Position numbers and translations under genes: made by a program. Below the pieces are notes generated by a model. It ran no database searches. It worked only from the letters and a program-made list of their open reading frames with translations, and was not told the DNA's origin. Below are positions 9,112-17,362 of a stretch of 48,512 nucleotides of DNA, piece by piece; position 1 is the first letter of the stretch, and every line of letters starts with the position of its first letter. The stretch lies in contig JAKFUP010000040.1 in assembly GCA_021732625.1 (NCBI GenBank), forward strand, positions 1 through 48,512, written 5' to 3'. This stretch comes from Hyphomicrobiales bacterium. Lineage in GTDB: Bacteria > Pseudomonadota > Alphaproteobacteria > Rhizobiales > Xanthobacteraceae.

Positions 9112-9426
9112 CTAGCCGGATTTCAGGAACGGGGATCGTGCAAGGGCGGCGAAGGACTGGTCCGGCGCTTCCGCAACCAAAGCCAACAAGGCACGTGCCG
9201 GCCCCCGCGGCTGGCGCTTGCCCTGCTCCCAGTTGCGAATGGTTTCAACCGGCACGCCGAGCCGATCTGCAAAGGCACACTGCGTCAAGCCTGAACGCAG
9301 CCGTAAATTTCGAACGGAAAGCGGTTCGTGGAATTGCTCGACAGGAAGCTGTGGCACGAGCGGCGCTTCGCATCCGTCGCGCAGTTCGACGATCCTGCCA
9401 TCCGCCTTGAGCCGCAATCGTTGCAT
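9112..9426 (-). CDS. Xre-type helix-turn-helix regulator
   Basis: A 104-residue protein whose C-terminal half is a lambda-repressor-like HTH: VRNLRLRSGLTQCAFADRLGVPVETIRNWEQG with the recognition helix around VETIRNWEQ. It resembles HigA/MqsA-type antitoxins in length and in the RQPRGPARALL ending. No toxin gene adjoins it, so a solitary regulator is equally likely. GGGAAGG lies just upstream of the ATG. It follows mgtE after 83 bases on the same strand and may be co-transcribed with it. Confidence 0.8.
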   Translation of the reverse strand: MQRLRLKADGRIVELRDGCEAPLVPQLPVEQFHEPLSVRNLRLRSGLTQCAFADRLGVPVETIRNWEQGKRQPRGPARALLALVAEAPDQSFAALARSPFLKSG

Positions 9427-9509
9427 CGGACCTTCCCTCGCAAACCAAGCGTCGGCGAAGGATGGTTAACGGGCAGTTAAAGCCGTCACCCATTGGCCCA
9501 CTTCACTGC

Positions 9510-10934
9510 TTACTTCAAGCCGAACCAGAGTGTTGCAATTCCGAGAAACGACAGGAAGCCCACAACATCGGTCACGGTGGTGACGAAGGTACCGGACGCA
9601 ACGGCGGGGTCTACCTTCATGCGGTTGAGCAACATCGGAATGAGAATGCCGCCGAGCGCACCTGCGATGAGATTGCAAAGCATCGCAAGGCCGATGACGA
9701 TTCCGAGGCCCGGAATTTTGAACCATGCAACCGCAGCAACACCTGTGATGACCGCAAAAGCGACGCCGTTGACGAGGCCGACAAGGGCCTCACGCAGCAC
9801 GATCCGCAACCCATTGCTCGCTCCGAGCTCACGCGTCGCGAGCGCACGTACTGCGACAGTCATGGTTTGGGTAGCCGCGTTACCGCCCTGGCTCGCGACG
9901 ATCGGGGCGAGTACCGCCAGCGCAACCATCTTCTCGAGCTGTCCTTCAAACAGCCCGAGCACAGACGAAGCGAGAAACGCTGTGGCGAGGTTGACCAACA
10001 GCCAGTTGAAGCGGCCCTTGGCGATGGTCCAGAACGTATCCGACAGCTCTTCGTCGCTGGTGACACCGCCTAGCGCCTTGACCTCTTCGTCGGCATCCTC
10101 TTCGATAACATCGACGATGTCATCGATGGTGATAACACCCTGAAGCCGCTGAGCCGAATCAAGCACAGGCGCAGCAACGAGATTGTATTTGCCGAACAGC
10201 CGCGCCACCTCGCTGAGATCTTCGTCCACTGCCACGCGGTGACGTTCCTCATCGATCAGTTCTGAAATCGGCACTGGCCGGCGCGCCCGAAGCAGCGCAT
10301 CGAGCGCGATCGTTCCCTTCAGTTCCCGCGACGCATCGACGACATAAATTTCAAAAAAACGATCCGGCAACTCGGGCGTCTCACGCATGTAGTCGATCAC
10401 CTGCCCGACATTCCAATCGGGCGCGACAGCGATAAAATCCGACTGCATTCGGCGGCCAGCGGAGTTTTCGGGATACTCAAGGCCACGCTCAAGCTCAACA
10501 CGCTCGTCAGGTGGCAGCTTGTTGAGAATCTCGTCCTGATCTTCTCGGTCGAGATCCTGGAGCAGTTCGACGGCATCGTCTATTTCAAGCTCACGGACGC
10601 CCTCCGCCACCGTTTCGGGTTCTAGCTCCTCGAGGATTTCCTCTCGGACGGCATCATCCACCTCGTTGAGCGCGGAGAAGTCAAAGTCAGCACCGGTCAG
10701 TTCGACCAGCCGCGGACGCTGGTCCGCATCGAGCGCTTCGATCAAATCACCAAGGTCAGCCTCGTGGAGTTCGGCGACGGTTTCCCGCAGAAATCCAATG
10801 CGCCCCTCATCGATGGCCTGAGATACCTGTTCGACGAATTCCTGGCGGATTTTCCCTTCTTTATCGTGCATCGGCGCGCGTTCGGAGAGGCTGGCGTTGT
10901 TGCCAGGCATGGCGTCGTGGTCTTGCTCGGCCAT
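9510..10934 (-). CDS. mgtE: Magnesium transporter MgtE
   Basis: A 474-residue protein with the full MgtE order. An acidic N-domain (about 30-150, with DLGDLIEAL, VELLQDLDREDQDEILNKLP) is followed by two CBS domains (about 150-275, ending VITIDDIVDVIEEDADEEV). The transmembrane channel domain (about 300-474) carries APIVASQGGNAATQT and the late GALGGILIPMLL and SGTFVTTVTDVVGF blocks. MgtE is a homodimeric Mg2+ channel in the inner membrane, closed by Mg2+ bound to the cytosolic domains. AAGG precedes the ATG by 8 bases. No Mg2+ riboswitch is recognisable in the 123 bases upstream. Confidence 0.95.
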   Translation of the reverse strand: MAEQDHDAMPGNNASLSERAPMHDKEGKIRQEFVEQVSQAIDEGRIGFLRETVAELHEADLGDLIEALDADQRPRLVELTGADFDFSALNEVDDAVREEILEELEPETVAEGVRELEIDDAVELLQDLDREDQDEILNKLPPDERVELERGLEYPENSAGRRMQSDFIAVAPDWNVGQVIDYMRETPELPDRFFEIYVVDASRELKGTIALDALLRARRPVPISELIDEERHRVAVDEDLSEVARLFGKYNLVAAPVLDSAQRLQGVITIDDIVDVIEEDADEEVKALGGVTSDEELSDTFWTIAKGRFNWLLVNLATAFLASSVLGLFEGQLEKMVALAVLAPIVASQGGNAATQTMTVAVRALATRELGASNGLRIVLREALVGLVNGVAFAVITGVAAVAWFKIPGLGIVIGLAMLCNLIAGALGGILIPMLLNRMKVDPAVASGTFVTTVTDVVGFLSFLGIATLWFGLK

Positions 10935-11057
10935 GCTGTGCGCCTTGATGAAGACATTGATCGGCGCCGAAAACCGGGCCTGTCAGGGCTTACTCAATCG
11001 GCAAGGCCTGGCGCAATGAAATCTTGCGAAACTCGTGATGTAACGCCGGCTGCAGCT

Positions 11058-11414
11058 TCAACCGATGACGATGCGCGAGACACAGAGCAATATGATCAGG
11101 GCCAGAAACAGCAGATCGATATAGGCCTTCATCTCACGGCCACGGCGCATTCCGGCAACCTCGGTGACGAGTTGCTTGCGCGGACCCGTATCGCCGCCGG
11201 CGCTACGCCGAACGTCGAGTTCCAGACGCTCGATGCGCTGGTAGAAATAAAACGACCGAAGAGCAGAAACCGCTCTCATCGAGGCATAGACCAGGACCAG
11301 AATCGCAACGGTGGCTCGTTGCTGATACTTGTCGAGAAAATTCAGGGTGAAATAGACCATGGCGAGAAGGAGAAAGTTCGAAACGAATCTGTAAAAATAG
11401 CTAAGGATGGTCAC
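11058..11414 (-). CDS. Small membrane protein, unknown function
   Basis: A 118-residue protein with three hydrophobic segments (near residues 10-28, 37-52 and 99-116) and a basic, charged middle (FYFYQRIERLELDVRR). I do not recognise a named family. The frame extends 12 codons upstream, but GGAG lies 7 bases before the GTG at 11414, and the protein then opens MTILSYFYRF, so I chose that start. It lies upstream of mgtE on the same strand (123 bases), near tRNA-Leu. Confidence 0.7.
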   Translation of the reverse strand: MTILSYFYRFVSNFLLLAMVYFTLNFLDKYQQRATVAILVLVYASMRAVSALRSFYFYQRIERLELDVRRSAGGDTGPRKQLVTEVAGMRRGREMKAYIDLLFLALIILLCVSRIVIG

Positions 11415-11530
11415 GGCATTGCTCCGGCAAGTAAGCGAGACTGTCGGCAAGACGGCATCGACTCAAATCAATGTGCACATTGCAGGGCTGGTCTGGCCTA
11501 ACGGCCGAACCGATTTCAGCTTCGTATTTT

Positions 11531-11615
11531 TGGTGCGCTCGGAGGGACTCGAACCCCCACGATTTTACTCACTGCCACCTCAAGGCAGCGCGTCTACCAA
11601 TTCCGCCACGAGCGC
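11531..11615 (-). tRNA. tRNA-Leu (anticodon GAG)
   Basis: An 85-base class II tRNA. Acceptor arms GCGCTCG (5') and CGAGCGC (3') are followed by A and an encoded CCA at 11531-11533. The anticodon stem CTGCC / GGCAG encloses TTGAGGT, so the anticodon is GAG. A short variable arm and GGTTCGAGTCC in the T loop complete the fold. It reads CTC/CTT leucine codons. Confidence 0.96.
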
Positions 11616-11723
11616 TATTTCTGCGAGCATCCGGTGTTCCCGAGTGCGTCGTCAGGGCGCGGATGTAACAAATCGGGATTGGACGGACAAGGCCCGCCCG
11701 GTGGAGTGGATTTGACCTTCGGA

Positions 11724-11966
11724 TCAGCGCCGGTCAGGCGCCCGGGGCAACATTTGCTTGACTTCGACCGCGATGCGATTGCGGTTGACCACAACCACAC
11801 CGCTAGCTACCGGCATATTATTGGCCAGTACCTTGACTTCATCCTGCTCGGTTGCGTCGAGTTCGATGATGGCGCCCCGGCTCAGCCGCATGACCTGATG
11901 GACGGGCATTGTCGTCGTCCCGAGGACGACGGTGAGATCGACCGCGACTTTATCCAGAGTTGGCAC
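11724..11966 (-). CDS. Stand-alone FliN/SpoA-domain protein
   Basis: An 80-residue protein consisting almost only of a SpoA (surface presentation of antigens) domain: VDLTVVLGTTTMPVHQVMRLSRGAIIELD, then VKVLANNMPVASGVVVVNRNRIAVEV. This is the dimerising C-terminal part of FliN in the flagellar C-ring, and of the matching type III secretion protein. No other flagellar gene is near, and the usual N-terminal extension is missing. It may be a dispersed FliN copy or a SpoA protein with another role. The start is GTG with only a weak ribosome-binding site. It is divergent from lipB. Confidence 0.82.
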   Translation of the reverse strand: MPTLDKVAVDLTVVLGTTTMPVHQVMRLSRGAIIELDATEQDEVKVLANNMPVASGVVVVNRNRIAVEVKQMLPRAPDRR

Positions 11967-12026
11967 TGATCAATCCGATTGCACACATTGACGTTGCAAC
12001 GATCATCACCATGGTATGATTACCCA

Positions 12027-12755
12027 ATGGTTAATGCCCGAGAAAAGCTCGATTTATTGCTCCAGCTCCGCCCAGACGCGGCGGCTGAGGTCGAATGGTC
12101 GATTTCCGGTCGTCCGATCGCCTATGCGGACGGTATCTCAGCAATGGAACAGCGAATCGCTGCGATTGCGACGGGTGATGCCCCCGAACTGGTGTGGCTG
12201 CTTGAACACCCGCCGCTTTATACTTCGGGAACCAGTGCCAAGCCGGGCGATTTCGTGGATAGCCGGTTTCCCCTGTTCCAGACCGGCCGCGGCGGCCAGA
12301 TGACCTATCATGGCCCCGGTCAGCGGGTGGCCTACGTGATGCTCGACCTCAAGCACCGCGGACCCGACGTCCGCGCCTATGTCGCAAGCCTTGAGGAGTG
12401 GATGATCCAGACGCTGGCGGCCTTCAATGTGCGCGGCGAGCGGCGCGAGGACCGCGTTGGGGTCTGGGTCTCGCGGCCAGACAAGGGCCGCGGCCACGAA
12501 GACAAAATTGGCGCGATCGGCGTCCGCATCAAGCGGTGGGTGACGATGCATGGCATCTCGCTCAACGTCGAGCCCGACCTGTCCCACTTCGCTGGCATCG
12601 TCCCGTGCGGCGTCAGCGATCCGCGCTTCGGCGTCACCAGCCTCGCCGACCTCGGTCTGACCGCAACGATGGAAGACGTCGATGTTGCGCTCAGGCAGAC
12701 GTTCGCCGAAGTATTTGGCGGCTCGACAGTCTGCCTGCCAGACCTCGGCGTCTGA
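12027..12755 (+). CDS. lipB: Lipoyl(octanoyl) transferase
   Basis: A 242-residue enzyme that moves octanoate from acyl carrier protein to the lipoyl domains of 2-oxo acid dehydrogenases and the glycine cleavage H protein; cytosolic. [12 protein letters not shown] (88-99) is the family signature. The catalytic pair is Lys160 ([18 protein letters not shown]) and Cys194 ([16 protein letters not shown]). The ATG at 12027 gives the expected N-terminus; no strong ribosome-binding site precedes it, and the frame is open about 16 codons upstream. lipA is not in the window. It ends 28 bases from the converging oxaloacetate decarboxylase-like gene. Confidence 0.95.
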   Translation: MVNAREKLDLLLQLRPDAAAEVEWSISGRPIAYADGISAMEQRIAAIATGDAPELVWLLEHPPLYTSGTSAKPGDFVDSRFPLFQTGRGGQMTYHGPGQRVAYVMLDLKHRGPDVRAYVASLEEWMIQTLAAFNVRGERREDRVGVWVSRPDKGRGHEDKIGAIGVRIKRWVTMHGISLNVEPDLSHFAGIVPCGVSDPRFGVTSLADLGLTATMEDVDVALRQTFAEVFGGSTVCLPDLGV

Positions 12756-12783
12756 CCGTTCAGGTGATCTCCCGTGAAAGTGC

Positions 12784-13650
12784 TTAGCGTTTCACACCGA
12801 GGAAATTAGCGATCCGATCCTTCACAGGCCCGTCCCTCATCACACGCGCGGTCAGTTCCGCCGACGGGAGGCCCTTCAATTGCTTCGGACGGATGCCTTC
12901 GCGCAGCGCTTTCAACGTGTCATAGACCGCTTGCGTGGCGGCTGCGATCGGCGTGTGGCCTTGGTTTGCGATCCGGACACGCTGGCTTGCCAGAAACGCA
13001 TCGTCGTCAAGATCGCCTTCGAGTGTTCCAAGCATGACCGGCAGCTTTGTCGCTGAAGAAAGCGCTTGTAATTCTGCACGCGTTTTGACGCCTGTGAAAA
13101 ACAGCGCATCGACGCCAGCGGCTTCGTAGGCTTTTGCACGAGCCACCGCATCTTCGATATTTGTGATCGATGCAGCGCCCGTCCGGCCGAAGATCACGAG
13201 CGAAGGATCGGTGCGAGCATCGCGCGCCGCTTTCATCTTGCCGACGCCCTCCTCGAGCGAAATCAGCTGCGGCTTGGCTTCACCATAAGCCTGCGGCAGC
13301 AGCGTGTCTTCAATGGTCAGCGCAGCCGCGCCGGCGGCTTCCAGTTCCTGAACCGTGCGCCGCACATTCAGTGCATTGCCGTAGCCGTGATCGGCGTCGA
13401 TCATCACCGCCAGATTCCCGGCGCGGGTGATCCGCCGAACCTGCTCCACGAGTTCGGTCAGCGTAATCAGAAGCAGATCGGGATCGCCGAGAATAGTGAG
13501 AGACGCGGCCGAACCGCCGAGAATGCCGATCTCAAAACCCAGGTCTTCGGCAATTCGCGCAGAGATCGGATCATAGACGGAGCCAGGCCGAATGACGGCA
13601 GAGCCCAGCAGAATCGCACGAAACGCCGCACGTTTTTCCATGGCAAGCAC
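12784..13650 (-). CDS. Oxaloacetate decarboxylase-like enzyme (PEP mutase/ICL superfamily)
   Basis: A 288-residue TIM-barrel protein. SVYDPISARIAEDLGFEIGILGGS (24-47), DADHGYGNALN (85-95), IEDTLLP (113-119) and His233 (NQGHTP) match the Pseudomonas oxaloacetate decarboxylase (Mg2+-dependent, EC 4.1.1.112) more closely than methylisocitrate lyase. The active-site segment usually read as RTNA or RTDA is RTGA here (156-159), so specificity may differ. GAGG lies 6 bases before the GTG at 13650, whereas the ATG three codons later is 15 bases away, so GTG is preferred. It starts 8 bases after the stop of pccA and is probably co-transcribed, next to propionate and C4-acid metabolism. Confidence 0.85.
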   Translation of the reverse strand: MLAMEKRAAFRAILLGSAVIRPGSVYDPISARIAEDLGFEIGILGGSAASLTILGDPDLLLITLTELVEQVRRITRAGNLAVMIDADHGYGNALNVRRTVQELEAAGAAALTIEDTLLPQAYGEAKPQLISLEEGVGKMKAARDARTDPSLVIFGRTGAASITNIEDAVARAKAYEAAGVDALFFTGVKTRAELQALSSATKLPVMLGTLEGDLDDDAFLASQRVRIANQGHTPIAAATQAVYDTLKALREGIRPKQLKGLPSAELTARVMRDGPVKDRIANFLGVKR

Positions 13651-13658
13651 ACATCACC

Positions 13659-15674
13659 TCATGCAAATTCCAGAATCATCGCATCGACTGCCAGCGTCGC
13701 ACCGGCACTCGCATGAATTTTCTTGACGATACCATCGCGCTCCGCGCGAAGAACATTTTGCATCTTCATGGCTTCGACAACAGCGAGTGTCTCGCCAGCC
13801 TTCACTTCCTGACCTTCGTTGACGTCAATGGAGATGACAAGTCCCGGCATTGGACACAGCAGCTTCTTGCCGGTATCGGCTTGGGTGTTGATTGGCATCA
13901 ATCGAGCCGCCGCCGCCTCCGTTTCGGTGAAAACCTGAACCGGCACGTCGAAGCCGCGATAAGCAATCCGAAATCCATTCAGCGCAGCGCGAACCTGCAT
14001 TGCCATCGCAACGCCGTCGATCGAACCATACCAGACCGGATCGCCCGGCTTCCAATCGGAAACAAGCCGATGCGGTTTGCCGGCCTCGCCGTCCGCTGAC
14101 AGGAAGCGAACGGTAATGTCGTCATTGTCGCGCGCAACGTCGAGCACAATTTCGGAACGGCCGAGCCAGACCGCCCGCCGCCGTTCACGCGAGACCAATC
14201 GCCCGTTCATTTGACCGGAAATCTGCCGCTTGCGCTCCCCGTGAAGATGATCGACCGCGGCGGCAACGACCGCGATACGGCGCGCAACTTCGCCTTCCGG
14301 CAACCTCGCCTCAAATCCTTTCGGGAATTCTTCAGCAATGAATCCGGTCGAGAGATTGCCTTCAAGCCAGCGCGGATGGTGCATCAACGCTGACAGAAAC
14401 GGAATATTATGGCGGATGCCGTCGATGTAGAACGCATCGAGAGCGTTGGCCTGCGCCATAATCGCCGCCGCACGCGACGGCGCATGGGTCACGAGTTTGG
14501 CGATCATCGGATCATAGTGGATCGAAATCTCGCCGCCCTCTTCCACGCCGGTGTCGTTGCGGACGGTCACACCATCAACGCTGCTTTCCTCGGGCGGGCG
14601 GTATTTGACGAGGCGTCCGATCGAAGGAAGAAAATTGCGGAACGGATCTTCGGCATAAACGCGGGATTCAACGGCCCAGCCGGTGAGCACAACATCTTTC
14701 TGTGCCAACTTCAGCTTCTCGCCCGCGGCAACGCGAAGCATCTGCTCGACCAGATCGATTCCGGTGATCATCTCGGTCACGGGATGTTCGACCTGCAAAC
14801 GCGTATTCATCTCGAGGAAGAAGAAACTCTTGTCCTGACCAGCGACGAACTCGACAGTGCCCGCCGAGTCGTAATTCACGGCCTTTGCCAGCGCGACGGC
14901 CTGCTCGCCCATCTTGCGCCGTGTCGCTTCGTCCAGCAGCGGCGACGGTGCTTCCTCGATGACTTTTTGATTGCGCCGCTGGATCGAGCACTCGCGCTCC
15001 CCCAGATAGATCACGTTACCGTGCTTGTCGCCGAGTACTTGAATTTCGATATGACGCGGATCGACGATGAATTTCTCGATGAATACGCGATCGTCGCCGA
15101 AAGATGCCTTGGCTTCGGCCTTTGCCAGCTTGAAGCCTTCGGCGACTTCATTTTTGCTGTGAGCAACACGCATGCCCTTGCCGCCGCCACCGGCCGATGC
15201 CTTGATCATGACCGGATAGCCGATCTCGTCCGCAATCTTCACGGCGTGCTTATCGTCTTCGATAACGCCCAGATATCCTGGCACGGTCGACACATTGGCT
15301 TTTGCCGCCGCCTTCTTGGATTCGATCTTGTCGCCCATCGCTGCGATGGCGCCGGGATTGGGGCCAATGAACACAATGCCTGCGGCCTGCAATGCCTTTG
15401 GGAAGGCTTCGCGCTCGGACAAGAAGCCGTAGCCGGGATGCACAGCCTCCGCGCCAGTCCTGCGGCAAGCCTCAACGATCTTCTCGATGACCAGATAACT
15501 CTCAGCCGCCGCGGGCGGCCCTATTGCGACCGCGTCATCCGCCATCTCGACATGAAGCGCGTCGCGATCGGCCTCGGAATAAACCGCAACGGTCGCAATA
15601 CCCATCCGGCGCGCCGTCTTGATAACCCGGCAGGCGATCTCGCCGCGATTGGCGATAAGTATGCGTTTGAACAT
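13659..15674 (-). CDS. pccA: Propionyl-CoA carboxylase alpha (biotin carboxylase/carrier) subunit
   Basis: A 671-residue protein. The biotin carboxylase part (MFKRILIANRGEIACRVI at the start, ATP-grasp loop ASAGGGGKGMR, EMNTRLQVEHPVTE) fills about 1-450. A middle region of the propionyl-CoA carboxylase type follows. The C-terminal biotinyl domain carries EAMKMQN with biotinylated Lys637. With PccB it carboxylates propionyl-CoA to methylmalonyl-CoA in the cytosol. The length and middle region fit PccA rather than AccC (about 450). The frame is open 27 codons upstream, but the family start is MFKRI at 15674. The matching beta subunit gene is 30 kb away at 45837. Confidence 0.92.
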   Translation of the reverse strand: MFKRILIANRGEIACRVIKTARRMGIATVAVYSEADRDALHVEMADDAVAIGPPAAAESYLVIEKIVEACRRTGAEAVHPGYGFLSEREAFPKALQAAGIVFIGPNPGAIAAMGDKIESKKAAAKANVSTVPGYLGVIEDDKHAVKIADEIGYPVMIKASAGGGGKGMRVAHSKNEVAEGFKLAKAEAKASFGDDRVFIEKFIVDPRHIEIQVLGDKHGNVIYLGERECSIQRRNQKVIEEAPSPLLDEATRRKMGEQAVALAKAVNYDSAGTVEFVAGQDKSFFFLEMNTRLQVEHPVTEMITGIDLVEQMLRVAAGEKLKLAQKDVVLTGWAVESRVYAEDPFRNFLPSIGRLVKYRPPEESSVDGVTVRNDTGVEEGGEISIHYDPMIAKLVTHAPSRAAAIMAQANALDAFYIDGIRHNIPFLSALMHHPRWLEGNLSTGFIAEEFPKGFEARLPEGEVARRIAVVAAAVDHLHGERKRQISGQMNGRLVSRERRRAVWLGRSEIVLDVARDNDDITVRFLSADGEAGKPHRLVSDWKPGDPVWYGSIDGVAMAMQVRAALNGFRIAYRGFDVPVQVFTETEAAAARLMPINTQADTGKKLLCPMPGLVISIDVNEGQEVKAGETLAVVEAMKMQNVLRAERDGIVKKIHASAGATLAVDAMILEFA

Positions 15675-15796
15675 GCTTTTTCTTGCAACCTTGGCGCTGA
15701 GAACCGGCTCCCGACCCGGCAAGGTCAATCTGGCATGACCAGCAAGCCGTAACAATTCGGCTAGGCGAGATTTCTTGAAGAGGCAACAACTTCAGG

Positions 15797-15828
15797 CAAA
15801 AGAAAACGGCGGGTTTTTGCCCCACCGC
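15797..15828 (-). terminator. Rho-independent terminator
   Basis: On the minus strand, GCGGTGGG pairs with CCCGCCGT (8 bp, two G-T pairs) across a GCAAAAA loop and is followed by TTTCTTTT. It lies 29 bases past the stop of the gene ending at 15858 and separates it from pccA. Confidence 0.7.
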
Positions 15829-15857
15829 TCTCGAATTTTGTTGATTTGAGGCGCCTG

Positions 15858-16436
15858 CTAAAAGCCGATATCGACGATGCTCGGCAACGAGTGAGCCAAT
15901 GTCGCCGCCCCCACGAGCGTGGCGACCAGATTCATCAGACGATCATTGCTGCGGCGCTTGCCGCGCATCTGGCTGGCGATCCATTCGAGAACTTCCGTAT
16001 CGACACCGATCGCCTTTGTCGGCGCCCAGCTCTCGATATCGGTCCCGGGAGATAACGCAATCGCGCGTGACGGCACAGGCAAACCGGATGCGGATGCGGC
16101 GTGATGGACGATAGCCTTGGCGAACAAGTCGTCGAAACGGCCCTCGTCGCTCCGGTCGGCACCAGCCTCGTTAATTTCGAACAGCGCTTCGGCTTCGGCA
16201 CGGCTCACGGGCTGATGGAGAACCGCATCCGCTGTGAGAATGCGCGCGCACAATACGGCATCTTGCGCATCCAGCGCACGAGAGAAGTGAACGCGGCCCC
16301 TTGTCGTCGGGCCTTCGCCCGTAATGACGCCGTCGCGCACAACAGCAAGGGCGCGGGCAGCCTCGTCGCGATTTGCAACCTGAAGGAATTCGGATTGCCC
16401 CGCGACCAACATCGCCGGGGTAGGTGAGACTGACAT
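15858..16436 (-). CDS. Conserved hypothetical protein
   Basis: I do not recognise a named family for this 192-residue protein. It is acidic to neutral with no signal peptide. VVRDGVITGEGPTTRGRVHFSRALDAQDAVLCARIL suggests a mixed alpha/beta domain, then a helical part (LFEINEAGADRSDEGRFDDLFAKAIVHHAAS). The C-terminus MNLVATLVGAATLAHSLPSIVDIGF is mildly hydrophobic. An upstream ATG at 16475 is in frame, but GGAAAGAAGAA directly precedes the ATG at 16436, so I chose that one. It lies upstream of pccA on the same strand, with a terminator between. Confidence 0.7.
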   Translation of the reverse strand: MSVSPTPAMLVAGQSEFLQVANRDEAARALAVVRDGVITGEGPTTRGRVHFSRALDAQDAVLCARILTADAVLHQPVSRAEAEALFEINEAGADRSDEGRFDDLFAKAIVHHAASASGLPVPSRAIALSPGTDIESWAPTKAIGVDTEVLEWIASQMRGKRRSNDRLMNLVATLVGAATLAHSLPSIVDIGF

Positions 16437-16816
16437 TTCTTCTTTCCGTCTTTTTATCACTGCCAGCAATTCCATGCGGCCGTAAACGAATAGTTAATAG
16501 ACCGATACTTGAGCCAATTGCATTTGAGTCTGTTGCAGATTGGTCGATGCTTTGGCGGTCATGGTTCACCAAATTGCAATGCAGCAAGGCGGGCTTGAGG
16601 CACGGAACCGGTTAAATCGGGGCAAGGGTCACATGGCTGTGCATCCCTTAAACCACATCGGCATACGGAAGATTTTCGCTTGAAGAATTAAAGCGATAGA
16701 AAATTATACCCCGCGAATGGATGGGGCGCGTTGGTACAGAATAATCATGCTAACCGCGACAGATAAACATTGCAGATGCGGAGCCGAATACCTGAATCGC
16801 CAGGTCCGCGCAATCG
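16437..16816. other. Gene-free stretch
   Basis: These 380 bases lie between the start of the hypothetical gene and the end of the DUF2177 gene, both on the minus strand. The part at 16600-16760 is relatively rich in A+T and includes small imperfect hairpins (for example CGCTT/AAGCG at 16676-16694). The promoter of the hypothetical gene should lie at the left end. No coding or RNA gene is seen. Confidence 0.5.
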
Positions 16817-17218
16817 TCAAACCTTCGGCAGGATCCAGTTCGTGATCAACAGTCCGATCGTCGCGGCAGTGGCCGTTACAAAAGTACCCCACGTGACGTC
16901 GACGATCACGACAGGCCAGGTCCAGTGCTTCAACAGCGACATCGAGGTGAGCTCGAAGGTCGCATAGCAAAAAAATCCGAACAGTCCGCCAAACAAGACA
17001 GCCGACTGCCACGTCGTAGTGGGGCGACTGGTGACAAAGATGATGATGCCGCAGATGTAGAGAAGATAGAAAATGACCGCAGGCGCGACCCGCAGTGTGC
17101 CGAGCATATCGCCGACTTGCGTCGTAAAAAATGATTTGGCGACAAAACCCAGGAACAAAAGATCGAGCGGCAACATAACGAGAGCTGTCGCCAAATAAAG
17201 TACGACATAACGCTTCAC
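16817..17218 (-). CDS. DUF2177 family membrane protein
   Basis: A 133-residue integral membrane protein with four hydrophobic segments. The opening KRYVVLYLATALVMLPLDLLFLG, the central FYLLYICGIIIFV and the late FCYATFELTSMSLLKHW / VIVDVTWGTFVTATAA are the DUF2177 blocks. Its function is unknown. The start is GTG at 17218, preceded by AGGAGG at 6 bases, the best ribosome-binding site of this region; 13 more in-frame codons upstream are therefore rejected. It is divergent from a photolyase gene (144 bases). In other bacteria DUF2177 genes are, from memory, sometimes found with photolyase/carotenoid light-stress genes. Confidence 0.85.
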   Translation of the reverse strand: MKRYVVLYLATALVMLPLDLLFLGFVAKSFFTTQVGDMLGTLRVAPAVIFYLLYICGIIIFVTSRPTTTWQSAVLFGGLFGFFCYATFELTSMSLLKHWTWPVVIVDVTWGTFVTATAATIGLLITNWILPKV

Positions 17219-17362
17219 AGAAACCTCCTGCCGGTGACCGCATCGGACCACACGCATATACTACGCGCCAAGGATCTTAAGGTTTCCGGATCGCCGGATG
17301 CAACGACAATCCCTGCTCCAGAGTTTAACGAGCTGGAAACATCAGCAAGAAGGCGCGCTCCA

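Noticed and set aside
9112-9426. Toxin-antitoxin pair around the Xre regulator
   Set aside because: No toxin-like small gene adjoins it; the neighbours are mgtE and an aldo-keto reductase.
14409-15752. Long plus-strand frame (447 codons) opposite pccA
   Set aside because: It is the mirror of a strongly conserved gene, with no ribosome-binding site or family pattern of its own.
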